Shown here one piece after another: positions 7,582-16,262 of a DNA stretch of 39,878 nt (position 1 is its first letter; the number at the start of each line of letters is the position of its first letter). The notes under the pieces were generated by a model. That model did not search any database. It saw only the letters and a program-made list of their open reading frames with translations, and had not been told where the DNA came from. This DNA comes from DATNBU01 sp964476185 (GTDB lineage: Bacteria; Desulfobacterota; Binatia; UBA1149; CAITLU01): the NCBI GenBank assembly GCA_964476185.1, contig CAYYZO010000030.1:1-39878 (forward strand), given 5' to 3'. Position numbers and translations under genes: made by a program.

Positions 7582-9201
7582 CTACCGCAGTCCCGGCGCC
7601 TCGTGCCCGCTCGCGGCGACGTATTCCCGATACCCGCCGTTGTAGACGACCGGCCCGTCGCTCCCGAGCTCGAGGATCCGGTTGGACAGGTCCGCCAGGA
7701 AGCGCCGGTCGTGCGACACGAACAGCATCGTGCCGTCGTAGGCCGCGAGCGCGCGCACGAGCATCTCCTTCGTCGCCATGTCGAGGTGGTTGGTCGGCTC
7801 GTCGAGCACGAGGAAGTTCGGCCGATCGTACAGGATGCGCGCGAGCACGAGACGCGCCTTCTCGCCGCCCGACAGGATCCGGCACGGCTTGAAGATGTCG
7901 TCGCCGGGAAAGCCGAAGCAGCCGGCCAGCGTGCGCATCGTCGCGCCGTTGGCCAGCGGGAACGCCGTCTCCAGCGTCTCGAGCACGGTCGCGGAAGGAG
8001 ACAGCAGCTCCATCGCGTGCTGCGCGAAGTACCCGAGCCGCACGTTCGCGCCGATCGTCACGCTGCCGGCATCCGGCGTGCTCTCGCCCGCGACGAGCCG
8101 CAGCAACGTCGATTTCCCGGCGCCGTTGATGCCCATCACGGCCCAGCGCTCGCCACGCCGGATCGTCAGGTCGAAGCCGTCGTAGACCGCGCGCTCGCCG
8201 TAGCGCTTCGTGATGCGCTCGAGCCGCACCACGTCGTCGCCCGAGCGCGGGAACGCCGGGAAGTCGAAGTCCTGCGCGACGCGCTTCTTCGGCGGCTCGA
8301 CCTTCTCGATCTTGTCGAGCTGCTTGACGCGCGACTGCACCTGAGCGGCCTTGGCGGCCTGCGCCTTGAAACGCTCGATGAAGCGCATCTCCTTGGCGAG
8401 CTTCGCCTGCTGGCGCGCGTACGCGGCCTCGGCCTGCGCTTCGGCGAGCGCGCGCTGGCCCTCGTAGAAGTCGTAGTTGCCGGAGTAGGAGGTCAGCTCG
8501 CCTTCGTCGATCTCGAGGATGCGGCCGACCACGCGGTTCAGGAACTCGCGGTCGTGCGAGGTCATCAGCAGCGCGCCCTCGTAGCGCTCGAGGAACTGCT
8601 CGAGCCAGATCAGCGACTCGATGTCGAGGTGGTTCGACGGCTCGTCGAGCAGCAACGCGGAGGGCTGCATCAGCAGCACGCGCGCGAGCCCGACGCGCAT
8701 CTTCCAGCCGCCGGACAGGTGGCCGACGTCGCCGTCCATCATTTCCTCGGAGAACCCGAGTCCGGCGAGCACCTCTCTCGCGCGGGCTTCGAGCTCGTAG
8801 CCGCCGAGGTCCTCGAAGCGGTGCTGCACGTCGCCGTAGCGCTCGATGATCCGGTCCATGTCGTCCGCGCGCGCAGGGTCGGCCATCGCTTCCTCGAGTT
8901 CGCGCAACTCGGCCGCCACGTCGGAGACGGCGCCGGCGCCGGCCATCACCTCGGCGACGACCGTGCGGCCGGACATCTCGCCGACGTCCTGGCTGAAGTG
9001 GCCGATCGTGACGCCGCGGTCGATCGAGACCTGCCCGTCGTCGGGCGCCTCCTCGCGCGTGATCATCCGGAACACGGTCGACTTGCCGGCGCCGTTCGGG
9101 CCGACGAGCCCGACCTTCTCGCCGCGGTGGATCGCGGCGCTGGCCTCCAGGAACAGGATCTGGCGTCCGTACTGCTTGACGATCTGGTCGAGTCGAATCA
9201 T
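7582..9201 (-). CDS. ABC-F family ATPase (YbiT/EttA/Uup type)
   Basis: 539 residues from the ATG at 9201 (MIRLDQIVKQYG), chosen because the first ABC domain begins there; the frame stays open further upstream but codes nothing recognisable. There are two nucleotide-binding domains and no membrane segments. Domain 1 has Walker A GPNGAGKST (34-42), signature LSGGWKMRVGLARVL and Walker B LLLDEPSNHLD. Domain 2 has GINGAGKST, LSGGEKARLVLARIL and LVLDEPTNHLD. Between them lies the basic coiled linker (RFKAQAAKAAQVQSRVKQLDK) that ABC-F proteins insert into the ribosome's E-site region. Members regulate translation or protect ribosomes from antibiotics; this one most resembles housekeeping types. It lies between two toxin-antitoxin modules that also target translation, which may be chance. 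Confidence 0.93.
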   Translation of the reverse strand: MIRLDQIVKQYGRQILFLEASAAIHRGEKVGLVGPNGAGKSTVFRMITREEAPDDGQVSIDRGVTIGHFSQDVGEMSGRTVVAEVMAGAGAVSDVAAELRELEEAMADPARADDMDRIIERYGDVQHRFEDLGGYELEARAREVLAGLGFSEEMMDGDVGHLSGGWKMRVGLARVLLMQPSALLLDEPSNHLDIESLIWLEQFLERYEGALLMTSHDREFLNRVVGRILEIDEGELTSYSGNYDFYEGQRALAEAQAEAAYARQQAKLAKEMRFIERFKAQAAKAAQVQSRVKQLDKIEKVEPPKKRVAQDFDFPAFPRSGDDVVRLERITKRYGERAVYDGFDLTIRRGERWAVMGINGAGKSTLLRLVAGESTPDAGSVTIGANVRLGYFAQHAMELLSPSATVLETLETAFPLANGATMRTLAGCFGFPGDDIFKPCRILSGGEKARLVLARILYDRPNFLVLDEPTNHLDMATKEMLVRALAAYDGTMLFVSHDRRFLADLSNRILELGSDGPVVYNGGYREYVAASGHEAPGLR

Positions 9202-9518
9202 CGGGTCATCGGGATCTGGGGGCCTTCGGCGGCACCGGGGAATCGCGGCCTGTAGCGCGAACCGGGGGAAGTCTCCACGGCGCGGGCGGGCGGAAGCACG
9301 CCGGGCGCCCGCGACGCGATTCATCACATCTCGTGGATTGCCGCGACGCTGGTGAAACGGCGATGGAGATCGACGTCGCCGCTGGCCGTCCGCGGAAGAC
9401 CCGGGGCGGAGGACCGGCGACGGAACGGTCGAGTCTCGTCCTCGACGCCGGAGCCCCGGGGGTCTCGGGGGCGGGCAGGGACGTTGACATGAAAAAGCGA
9501 TGAAACTAGCCGTCTGAC
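9202..9518. other. 317-bp intergenic region between divergent genes
   Basis: No gene is visible. It should hold the promoters of the ABC-F gene (minus) and the RHH/PIN module (plus). Near its right end a TTGACA (9484-9489) is followed after 17 bases only by TAGCCG, a poor -10; transcription from it would start at about the ATG at 9519, leaving no leader. No long repeat or hairpin was noticed. Confidence 0.4.
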
Positions 9519-9749
9519 ATGCCGACGATGGTCCAGATTCGAAACGTCCCTGCCGAGCTTCACCGCCGTCTCAAGGCCAGGGCGGCCACGGAAGGGCTGT
9601 CGATGTCCGATTACGTGCTGAGGGAGATCCGCAAGTCGCTCGACCGCCCGACGCGACAGGAGGTGCTCGAACGACTGCAGGCCCAGCCGGTTCGGAAGCT
9701 GCGTCGCAGCGCCGCCGACGTGGTTCGCTCGGAACGCGATTCGAAATGA
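9519..9749 (+). CDS. Ribbon-helix-helix (FitA/VapB-like) antitoxin
   Basis: 76 residues. TMVQIRNVPAELHRRLKARAATEG is a classic ribbon-helix-helix start: the beta strand (VQIRNV) contacts the operator, and LHRRLKARAATEGLSMSDYVLREI makes the two helices. The C-terminal third is basic (QPVRKLRRSAADVVR) and is expected to bind the PIN toxin. No Shine-Dalgarno sequence precedes the ATG at 9519 or the in-frame ATG at 9528; a leaderless message is possible. The stop overlaps the toxin start by four bases. It is unrelated in sequence to the Phd-type antitoxin at 7.2 kb, so the two modules arose separately. Confidence 0.9.
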   Translation: MPTMVQIRNVPAELHRRLKARAATEGLSMSDYVLREIRKSLDRPTRQEVLERLQAQPVRKLRRSAADVVRSERDSK

Positions 9750-10141
9750 TCGTCCTCGACGCGTCGGCCCTCGTCGAACTGCTTCTCGGCACCGGGAGCG
9801 GCCGGTCGATCGCGTCGCTCATCGCGGATCCGGACGTTGCGCTGCACGTTCCGCACCTGGCGGACGTCGAGGTCGCCCAGGCGCTGCGGAGGTTCGTGCG
9901 CGATGGGGATCTCGACGCCGCATCGTCCGCGGCGGCGCTGGAAAGTCTCCAGGCTCTGGACGTGCAGCGCCACGCCCATGAACCACTGCTGGGGCGGATC
10001 TGGGCTCTTCGGGAGAATCTGACCGCTTACGATGCAACGTACGTCGCGCTCGCCGAGGCGCTCGATGCGACCCTCGTGACCTGCGACGCGAAGCTGGCGC
10101 GGGCTCCGGGAGTGGCCGCGCGCGCCGAACTGGTCGGATAG
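9746..10141 (+). CDS. VapC-like PIN-domain toxin (type II TA)
   Basis: 131 residues with Asp5 (VLDASALVE), Glu42 (ADVEVAQALRR), Asp96 (TAYDATYVALAE) and Asp114 (VTCDAKLA), the full PIN active-site set. YDATYVALAEALDATLVTCDAKL is the most characteristic VapC stretch. It would be an RNase held inactive by the RHH antitoxin encoded directly upstream with a 4-base overlap. It differs clearly from the PIN toxin at 6.8 kb, so cross-neutralisation is not expected. Confidence 0.93.
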   Translation: MIVLDASALVELLLGTGSGRSIASLIADPDVALHVPHLADVEVAQALRRFVRDGDLDAASSAAALESLQALDVQRHAHEPLLGRIWALRENLTAYDATYVALAEALDATLVTCDAKLARAPGVAARAELVG

Positions 10142-10165
10142 CGCCGATTCGCCTCTGCGCTCCGC

Positions 10166-10954
10166 CTACCCGCGGTTGAACACCGGCCGGCGTTTCTCGA
10201 GGAACGCGCGCATGCCCTCGGCCTGGTCCGGCGTCCCGAACGTCGCGTGCACCGCGCGCCGCTCGTCGGCGAGCGACTCGGCGAGCGTCTTCTCCTCGCT
10301 GCCGACGAGGCATTCGAGCATCGCCTTCACCGCGAGCCGCGGCATCGCGGCCAGCTCCGTCGCGAGCGCGATCGCACGGTCCTTCAGCTCCGCGAGCGGC
10401 CAGACTTCGGTCGCGAGCCCGTACTCGAGCGCTTCGGGTCCGGAGATCGTCTTCGCGCGCAGGATCATGTCGATCGCGCGGTCACGGCCGACGCGGCGAA
10501 CGAGCCGCGCGCTGCCGCCCCAGGCCGGCACGGTGCCGATGTGCAGCTCGGGAAGCCCGATCTTCGCGCCCTCGGCGGCGGCCAGCCGGAAGTGGCAGCC
10601 GAGCGGGATCTCGAGCCCGCCGCCGAGGCAGTAGCCGAACAGCGTCGCGACCCACGGCTTGCCCATCGTCTCGATCGCCGAGATCACGCGCAGCCTCTGG
10701 TCGAACAGCGCGTCGGCGCTGCCCTTGGCCTCGACGCCCTTCGGAAGCTCCTTCAGGTTCATGCCGACCGAGAAGTTCTGGTCGCCGTCGGCGGTCAGCA
10801 CGACGGCGCGCACGCCGTCGTCGGCGGCGATCTCGCCGACGAGTTCCTCGAGCCGGTCGAGGAACGCGAGCGACATCCGGTTCATCGGCGCGTCGTGGAT
10901 GGAGACGATCGCGACGGCGTCGCGGCGTTCGAAGACGAGGGGCCCGGTGCTCAT
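10166..10954 (-). CDS. Enoyl-CoA hydratase/isomerase (crotonase) family protein
   Basis: 262 residues from the ATG at 10954 (MSTGPLVFERRDAVAIVSI), the usual crotonase length. Two oxyanion-hole segments are visible: AVVLTADGDQNFSVGMNLKEL and GYCLGGGLEIPLGCHFRLA. The first has Val-Gly-Met-Asn where most hydratases have Ala-Gly-x-Asp. The first catalytic Glu is kept in KIGLPELHIGTVPAWGGSARL. The fold hydrates or isomerises acyl-CoA thioesters in beta-oxidation or ring-derived acid degradation. The exact substrate is open, but the methionine/asparagine variation warns against a routine call. The frame remains open far upstream, but that extension is Arg/Ser-rich antisense noise. It converges with the PIN toxin gene and diverges from the J-domain-like gene. 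Confidence 0.85.
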   Translation of the reverse strand: MSTGPLVFERRDAVAIVSIHDAPMNRMSLAFLDRLEELVGEIAADDGVRAVVLTADGDQNFSVGMNLKELPKGVEAKGSADALFDQRLRVISAIETMGKPWVATLFGYCLGGGLEIPLGCHFRLAAAEGAKIGLPELHIGTVPAWGGSARLVRRVGRDRAIDMILRAKTISGPEALEYGLATEVWPLAELKDRAIALATELAAMPRLAVKAMLECLVGSEEKTLAESLADERRAVHATFGTPDQAEGMRAFLEKRRPVFNRG

Positions 10955-11141
10955 GCGGCGCTTATCGGCGGTCGAGGCGACGATGCAAGCCCGCGGGAAC
11001 GCGCGCGGCCGCCACCGCCGCGACGGCCGGCGCGCCCGCGCCGCCGGCTCGCTCGCGGCTTGAAGCCCTGCCGTTCCTGGCGTACCAGCCGCGGGTCGCC
11101 CGCGGCGCGTCCTTCGTGCGTCGCGCGGCGACGATGCCCCG

Positions 11142-12499
11142 ATGACCAAGCCGACCAGCCGCAGCCTCGTCCGCCGCCTCGAGCGCGAGTCGCCCAGGCC
11201 GCGCCGCGGACCGGCGTCGCTGGTGATCCGCGCGCGCTCGGGGCGCGTGCTGACCGCGAACCAGCGCCTGTTCAACCGGCTCGCGAAGCGCGTGGTCACG
11301 CTCGAGCGCAAGGCCGAGAACGCGCGCGAACGGCTCGAGATGCTGCTGCGCCGCTTCCACGAGCGCGTCGCGCCGGTCGAGGAGAAGCTCGCGCGGCGTC
11401 GCATCGACCTCGCGCGCGAGCTGGCGGCGGCGAGCGCGCGGCTGTCCCTCAAGGGCTCGCAGAAGGACACGCTGCGCAGCCTGCTGCTCGACCTCTGCGA
11501 CGAGGCGTTCGGGATCGTCCCGCCCGACGAGGACGCGATCCGCCTTCGCGATGCGTGGGCGGAGACCGAGTACCGCGTCGAGGAGCGCGAGCGCGCGGCG
11601 GCGATCAAGGAGCACCTGGCCGACCGCTTCCGCGCGCGCTACGGCGTCGAGCCCGACCTCCCGGACGAGGACGACGATTCGCCGGAGAGCGTGTTGCGCC
11701 TGCGCCGCCTGCTGCTCGAGCAGTCGCGGCGGATCGAGGAGCAGCACATCCGCCGGGAAGCCGGCGCGCGCGGCGCCGAGGCGCGCCGTCGCGAGAAGCA
11801 CCTGCGGCAGCTCGAGGACGAGCGTCGCCGGCGCGAGGCGGCGATCCGCGCGACGCTGCGAGAGATCTACGTCTCGCTGGCGAAGGTCCTGCACCCGGAC
11901 ACGATCGCGGACCCGGTCGAGCGCCGCACGCGCGAGCACTTCATGAAGCAGGCGGTCGCGGCCTACCGGCAGGGCAACCTTTCCTCGCTGCTCGCGCTCG
12001 AGATGCAGTGGGGCAGCCGCCATCCGGCGGGACTCGCCGCGCTCGGCGAGCAGTCCCTCGCTTCGCTGATCGACGCGCTGAAGCACCAGGGCGACCAGCT
12101 CGAGCGCGACGCCGGCCGGCACGTCTTCGACCCGCGCTACTCGCCGGTCGCGCCGGTCGCCGAGCTTCCGGAGCGACGCGCGTTCGCGGCCCTCGACGAC
12201 CGCGCCGCGTGGCTCGGCGAGGAGCTGGCCGACGTCGAGCAGCTGCTCGCGCAGGTCCGGGCCTGCCCGACCGGCAAGGCGCTCGCCCGCCTGGTGCGCG
12301 ANNNNNNNNNNNNNNNNNNNNNNNNNNNNNNNNNNNNNNNNNNNNNNNNNNNNNNNNNNNNNNNNNNNNNNNNNNNNNNNNNNNNNNNNNNNNNNNNNNN
12401 NTCGCGCAGGTCCGGGCCTGCCCGACCGGCAAGGCGCTCGCCCGCCTGGTGCGCGATTCGCTGCGCGCGACCGAGTACGCGCAATACGAGGACGAGTAA
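11142..12499 (+). CDS. Coiled-coil J-domain-like protein, interrupted by assembly gap 1
   Basis: Begins MTKPTSRSLVRRLERE at 11142. Joining 12301 directly to 12457 (one copy of the 55-bp overlap, Ns removed) keeps the frame and ends in TAA at 12497-12499, giving 400 residues ending in YAQYEDE. Residues about 45-115 and 170-240 are long charged helices (coiled coil). They are followed by a J-domain-like segment, REIYVSLAKVLHPDTI with His251-Pro252-Asp253, then VERRTREHFMKQAVAAYRQGNLSSLLAL. The HPD tripeptide and flanking helices are what J-proteins use to stimulate Hsp70 ATPase. It lacks the Gly/Phe and zinc-finger regions of DnaJ. The J-like segment lies in the middle of the protein rather than at the N-terminus. 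Partner and client are unknown. Confidence 0.78.
12247..12456. other. Assembly gap 1 (N at 12302-12401) flanked by identical 55-bp copies
   Basis: Bases 12247-12301 and 12402-12456 are identical 55-mers on either side of exactly 100 Ns. Removing one copy and the Ns leaves the host gene in frame to its natural stop. The pattern fits two contigs that overlap by one k-mer of 55 and were scaffolded without merging. It is not a biological duplication. Confidence 0.9.
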
Positions 12500-12514
12500 C
12501 CGACCCGGCGATGC

Positions 12515-12808
12515 TCAGAGCGGCACGGTCGAGCGCATCGCGGAGCGCCGGAACGACTCGGACGTCGTCGACAGGTCGACGACGTCGAAGCGGTGCAGGG
12601 TGGGAAGATCCTCGAGGTCGGCGAGGATGCGCTGGATCACGTGGCCGGGAAGCTCCTCGGGGCCTTCGATGCCGATGTCCCAGTCGGCGGCGGGAGCCGC
12701 CGTCCCGCGCGCCCGCGAGCCGAACAGGAACGCCCGGTAGGCCTGCGACGGGAGGTGGCGGCGCACGATTCGCCGAAGGTCTTCGATCTCCGGGGCGGTG
12801 CCGGCCAT
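12515..12808 (-). CDS. MNT-type nucleotidyltransferase domain protein
   Basis: 97 residues from the ATG at 12808; the open frame upstream is Arg/Pro-rich and unlikely to be translated. The minimal nucleotidyltransferase motif is complete: FGSRARG (Gly30-Ser31) followed by Asp42-x-Asp44 (ADWDIGIEG) and a third acidic position at Asp75 (RFDVVDL). Such small MNT proteins usually pair with a HEPN RNase as antitoxins that AMPylate the toxin. No HEPN gene adjoins it here: the J-domain-like gene converges on one side and the secreted haem protein gene diverges on the other. It may be an orphan, or act with a partner elsewhere. Confidence 0.82.
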   Translation of the reverse strand: MAGTAPEIEDLRRIVRRHLPSQAYRAFLFGSRARGTAAPAADWDIGIEGPEELPGHVIQRILADLEDLPTLHRFDVVDLSTTSESFRRSAMRSTVPL

Positions 12809-13027
12809 GTCCGGCACGGTAGCGACCGGGTGGAGGCGGGGCAACCACCCCGGGCGGACGCTCGTCCCGGGGTCGCCGCGCCGATGTGGAGGCGACGCCC
12901 GCGGCGGACGCTGCCGGGCAGCCGCGGCTCGACTTCGCGAACCCCGTGGCGTCACGCGAAGCAGCCTGCCAAGATCCGCGCGTCGGGCGCCGGGCCGGTC
13001 GCGCCCGCGCCGGGAGGGAGACCGAAC

Positions 13028-16000
13028 ATGACCTCATTCGCGAACCCGTGGGGCGGCGGTCGCCGCGTCCTGCTGCTGCCGTTGCTGGCGGCCTTCCTTC
13101 TTCACGTTGCCACCGGAGACGCCCGCGCCGTCGTGCTCGAGACGCAGGCGGCCTGCCAGAAAGCCGTCGCGAAGGCCGGCCGCGCGTACGCGCTGTCCGT
13201 GCTGAAGACGCTGCGGCGCTGCGGGCTCGAGGAACTCTCGGGCGATGCTCCGGACGCCTGCAGCGACGCGAAGGTGACCGGCGCGCTCGCGAAGACGGCG
13301 GCGAAGTTCGACGCGACCGTGCAGAAAGGATGCAGCGAGCTGTCGGACGAAGAACTGTCGGCGCCGCGACCGGCCGGTCTTTCGCTCGAACCGCTCTCGT
13401 CGCTGCTGCCGTCGCTGCGCGCCGGCCACGACCGCCTCGTGCGCGGGCTGCTCGACGATCTCCACGCGGCGTCCGCCAGCGGCGCGGCTCCGTCCGATGC
13501 GGCGCGGAAGTGCCAGTCGGCGCTCGACCGCGCGGCGGCCGCGCAGGTCTCCTCCACGTACAAGCTCGTCGGGGCGAAGTGCCACCTGCTCGAGGATCGC
13601 GGCCGCACCGTGACCGGCGAAGTCTCGCAGCTCGTCGAGGCCTGTCTCGCCGCCGTCGAGGCGGACCTCGACGAAGCGGCGGCCAAGGCGGCGGCGAAGG
13701 CCGACCGCGACTGCGACGATGCGCATTTCGCCGAGCTCGGCGCGTGTCCGGAGCAGGACGGGACGCGCACGGCGGCCGCCGTGATCGCGTGCGCGCTCGA
13801 CCGGGGCGAGCAGGTGGCCGCGGCCGCGATCGCGGCCGAGCACGGGCGCGAACTGCCTCGCGTGATCGGCCGCCTCGAGGCCCTGGTGCTGGACGGCGTC
13901 GCGACGGTCGCGGCCTCCGGTGCGTCGGTCACGCTGCTCGACGCCGACGGCGTCGAAGTCGCGAGCGGCGAGGCCGACGCCAGCGGGCGCGTCGAGCTGC
14001 CGGCGCCGCCGCTGTCGCGCGTGACGCTGTGCTGGGATCGCGACGGGAACCGCGCGTGCGCGGACGAGCCGGTCGACGTCGGGCTCGCGACGGTGCATTT
14101 CGAATCGCGCCGCACCGAACTCCCGGTCGCGGCGGGCGAGGTCGCGATCCCGGGCCGGCTCCTTCGCAGCGACGGCACGCCATGCTTCGACGCGTCGATT
14201 TCCGACTTCGCGCTGCGCGGCGGCGTGCGCGTGGGGCCGACGGGCGGCGCTCCCGGCAGCGATCGCTTCGCGGTCTCGCCGACCGGCGACTTCGTCGTGC
14301 CGGTGCCGGTCGCGGGCAGTTCGTCGCTGTTCACGGATTGCGGCGACGAGCAGACGGTGACCGATCTCGGCCCGTCGCCGGATCCCGGCGTCGCGGTCGT
14401 GATCCAGACGACGAACGACGCGCCCGCCAACGGCGCGATCGACGTCACGACGGCCTCCGGCGACCCGCTCGTCGATCCGTCGACGGTCTCCCCGGGGGAC
14501 ACGCTGACGCTGCACGCGTCGTTCGACGACACCGACGCGCTCGAGTTCCGCTGGGAGATCACGCGCGGCGACGGCGAGCTTCACGTCGCCGGCCAGCCGG
14601 CCGGCGACCCGCGCCGCGCGAGCGGGCCCGACGTGGAGTGGACGCTCGGCGGCTCGTCGGACATCCACCAGGTCACGCTGTGGGCGAGCGATCGCCGCGG
14701 CGGGATCGAGAGCGTCGTCGAGACGATCGGCCCGTTCCTGCCGGTCGGCGACCTCGCGAGCCCGTGCCTCGTGTTCCCGAAGCTGCAGAAACTGCTGTGC
14801 GCGGCGGGATACACGGCGTCGGTCCCGGACCCGGCCGGCGGCCGCGCGGAGTTCCTGAGTTACAAGTACCGCAACGCCTCGCGCAACAGCGCCGGCGACG
14901 CGTGCGCGTACTACAACCTGGTCGATCCCGACTGCATCGACATGAACTGCGACGGCATCGTCGACGCGGGCACCGACCCGCTCGGCAAGTGCAAGCGCAC
15001 GACGCTCGGCGGCTGGTGGGAGAAGAACGGCTTCGACCCGGTGACCGGCCTTGGCAGCGACGTCGTGACCGCGTGGTACCTCAACAGCAACGACCTCGGC
15101 TTCGGCCGCGAGATGCACTGCCGCGTCACGTCGTGGAGTTCGATCATCGCGGAGCGCCCGGCGGGAGCGCCGACGTCCGCGTCGAAGCTCGTCGAGTCGC
15201 TGCGCAGCGACATCCTCGCGTCCCCGCAGGTGACGATCTGGACGAAGCTGTTCGGCCTGTACCCGTCGTCGGTCGCCTGCTACGTGACGAACTACACGAC
15301 CGACCACTGCTACAACTCGCCGACCAACGACCCGCACAACGCGAACCTCGCCTACCAGGGGCAGCAGGCGTTCGTCGCGAACCCGTCGGTGAACCCGCCC
15401 AACGTGTACGGCACCGTCGCGATGGAGTTCGGTCCGGTCGAGGGCTTCGGCGAAGTCGGCCCGATCACGAAGTTCTTCGTCTACAACGGGCGCCATCCGT
15501 CCGGGAAGCGCCTGACGGCCGCGAACCTCGACGGCTGCGGGCCGAAGAGCGTGCCGGAGCTCTGCATGAGCTGCCACGGCGGATCGTGGCCGGGCGAGTG
15601 GTCGCAGGGCGCGACGCTCGACACGATGGTCGCGGGCCTCGCCACGCCGTCGGCGGTGCTGACCGGCATCGACGCGAACGACAAGCTGCCGACCGACGCC
15701 GGGTTCCTGCTGCGCCGCGGGATCCTCCAGAAGCTCACGCGCGAGGAGTACGGCTTCTCGAGCTTCCTGCCGTTCGACCCGGACACCTACGTCTTCCCGG
15801 CCGCGGCGTCGTTCGCTTCGCAGGCGGCGTCGATCCGCAAGCTCAACCAGCTGGTGCTGTACGCGAAGCCGGTCACGCCGATCGTCGACCTCGTCAAGGG
15901 CTGGTACGGCAACAACCTCGCCAGCGGGACCTTCGCGCCGTGGCGCCCGACCGCCTGGAACGACGACGGCGGCCAGCCCGGCGACGAGTCCGACCTCTAC

Positions 16001-16252
16001 GACGACGTCTACGCGCTCGCGTGCCGCGGTTGCCACGTGGCGCACTATTCGTTCGCGTCGCCGGCGAACTTCCCGATGCCGGCGCGCGTGTGCAAGGACG
16101 GCTCCGGCCTCGGCGGCTCGAATCCGACGATGCCGCATGCGAAGCTCACGTACCTGAACCTCTGGAAGGGCGACTATCCGCAGGCGCCGGTGATGAGCAC
16201 GATGGAAGCCTGGTTCCTCGCCAACAATCCGCTGTTCACGAGTTGCGACTGA
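13028..16252 (+). CDS. Large secreted protein with Cys-paired helical repeats and two c-type haem sites
   Basis: 1,074 residues; the ATG at 13028 follows GGGAGGGAG at good spacing. Residues 1-34 are a signal peptide (GGGRRVLLLPLLAAFLLHV ... DARA). Residues 35-270 are Ala-rich helices with Cys pairs about 20-25 residues apart (CQKAVAKAGRAYALSVLKTLRRC; KCQSALDRAAAAQVSSTYKLVGAKC), at least two copies. A beta-sandwich region follows (about 290-570: VATVAASGASVTLLDADGVEV, a PKD-like DTLTLHASFDDTDALEFRWEI). Near residue 638, DMNCDGIVDAGTD resembles a calcium loop. The C-terminal domain has two haem-attachment motifs: Cys846-x2-Cys849-His (CMSCHGG) and Cys999-x2-Cys1002-His (CRGCHVAH). It is a periplasmic or surface redox protein, substrate unknown. 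The next gene starts 10 bases downstream, so it heads or joins the ring-degradation genes. Confidence 0.75.
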   Translation: MTSFANPWGGGRRVLLLPLLAAFLLHVATGDARAVVLETQAACQKAVAKAGRAYALSVLKTLRRCGLEELSGDAPDACSDAKVTGALAKTAAKFDATVQKGCSELSDEELSAPRPAGLSLEPLSSLLPSLRAGHDRLVRGLLDDLHAASASGAAPSDAARKCQSALDRAAAAQVSSTYKLVGAKCHLLEDRGRTVTGEVSQLVEACLAAVEADLDEAAAKAAAKADRDCDDAHFAELGACPEQDGTRTAAAVIACALDRGEQVAAAAIAAEHGRELPRVIGRLEALVLDGVATVAASGASVTLLDADGVEVASGEADASGRVELPAPPLSRVTLCWDRDGNRACADEPVDVGLATVHFESRRTELPVAAGEVAIPGRLLRSDGTPCFDASISDFALRGGVRVGPTGGAPGSDRFAVSPTGDFVVPVPVAGSSSLFTDCGDEQTVTDLGPSPDPGVAVVIQTTNDAPANGAIDVTTASGDPLVDPSTVSPGDTLTLHASFDDTDALEFRWEITRGDGELHVAGQPAGDPRRASGPDVEWTLGGSSDIHQVTLWASDRRGGIESVVETIGPFLPVGDLASPCLVFPKLQKLLCAAGYTASVPDPAGGRAEFLSYKYRNASRNSAGDACAYYNLVDPDCIDMNCDGIVDAGTDPLGKCKRTTLGGWWEKNGFDPVTGLGSDVVTAWYLNSNDLGFGREMHCRVTSWSSIIAERPAGAPTSASKLVESLRSDILASPQVTIWTKLFGLYPSSVACYVTNYTTDHCYNSPTNDPHNANLAYQGQQAFVANPSVNPPNVYGTVAMEFGPVEGFGEVGPITKFFVYNGRHPSGKRLTAANLDGCGPKSVPELCMSCHGGSWPGEWSQGATLDTMVAGLATPSAVLTGIDANDKLPTDAGFLLRRGILQKLTREEYGFSSFLPFDPDTYVFPAAASFASQAASIRKLNQLVLYAKPVTPIVDLVKGWYGNNLASGTFAPWRPTAWNDDGGQPGDESDLYDDVYALACRGCHVAHYSFASPANFPMPARVCKDGSGLGGSNPTMPHAKLTYLNLWKGDYPQAPVMSTMEAWFLANNPLFTSCD

Positions 16253-16262
16253 GGAGGGATCG

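Noticed and set aside
12247..12456. Direct duplication of 55 bp as a possible tandem repeat or attachment site
   Set aside because: It flanks a 100-N gap, and the same length flanks the other gap; assembly overlap explains both.
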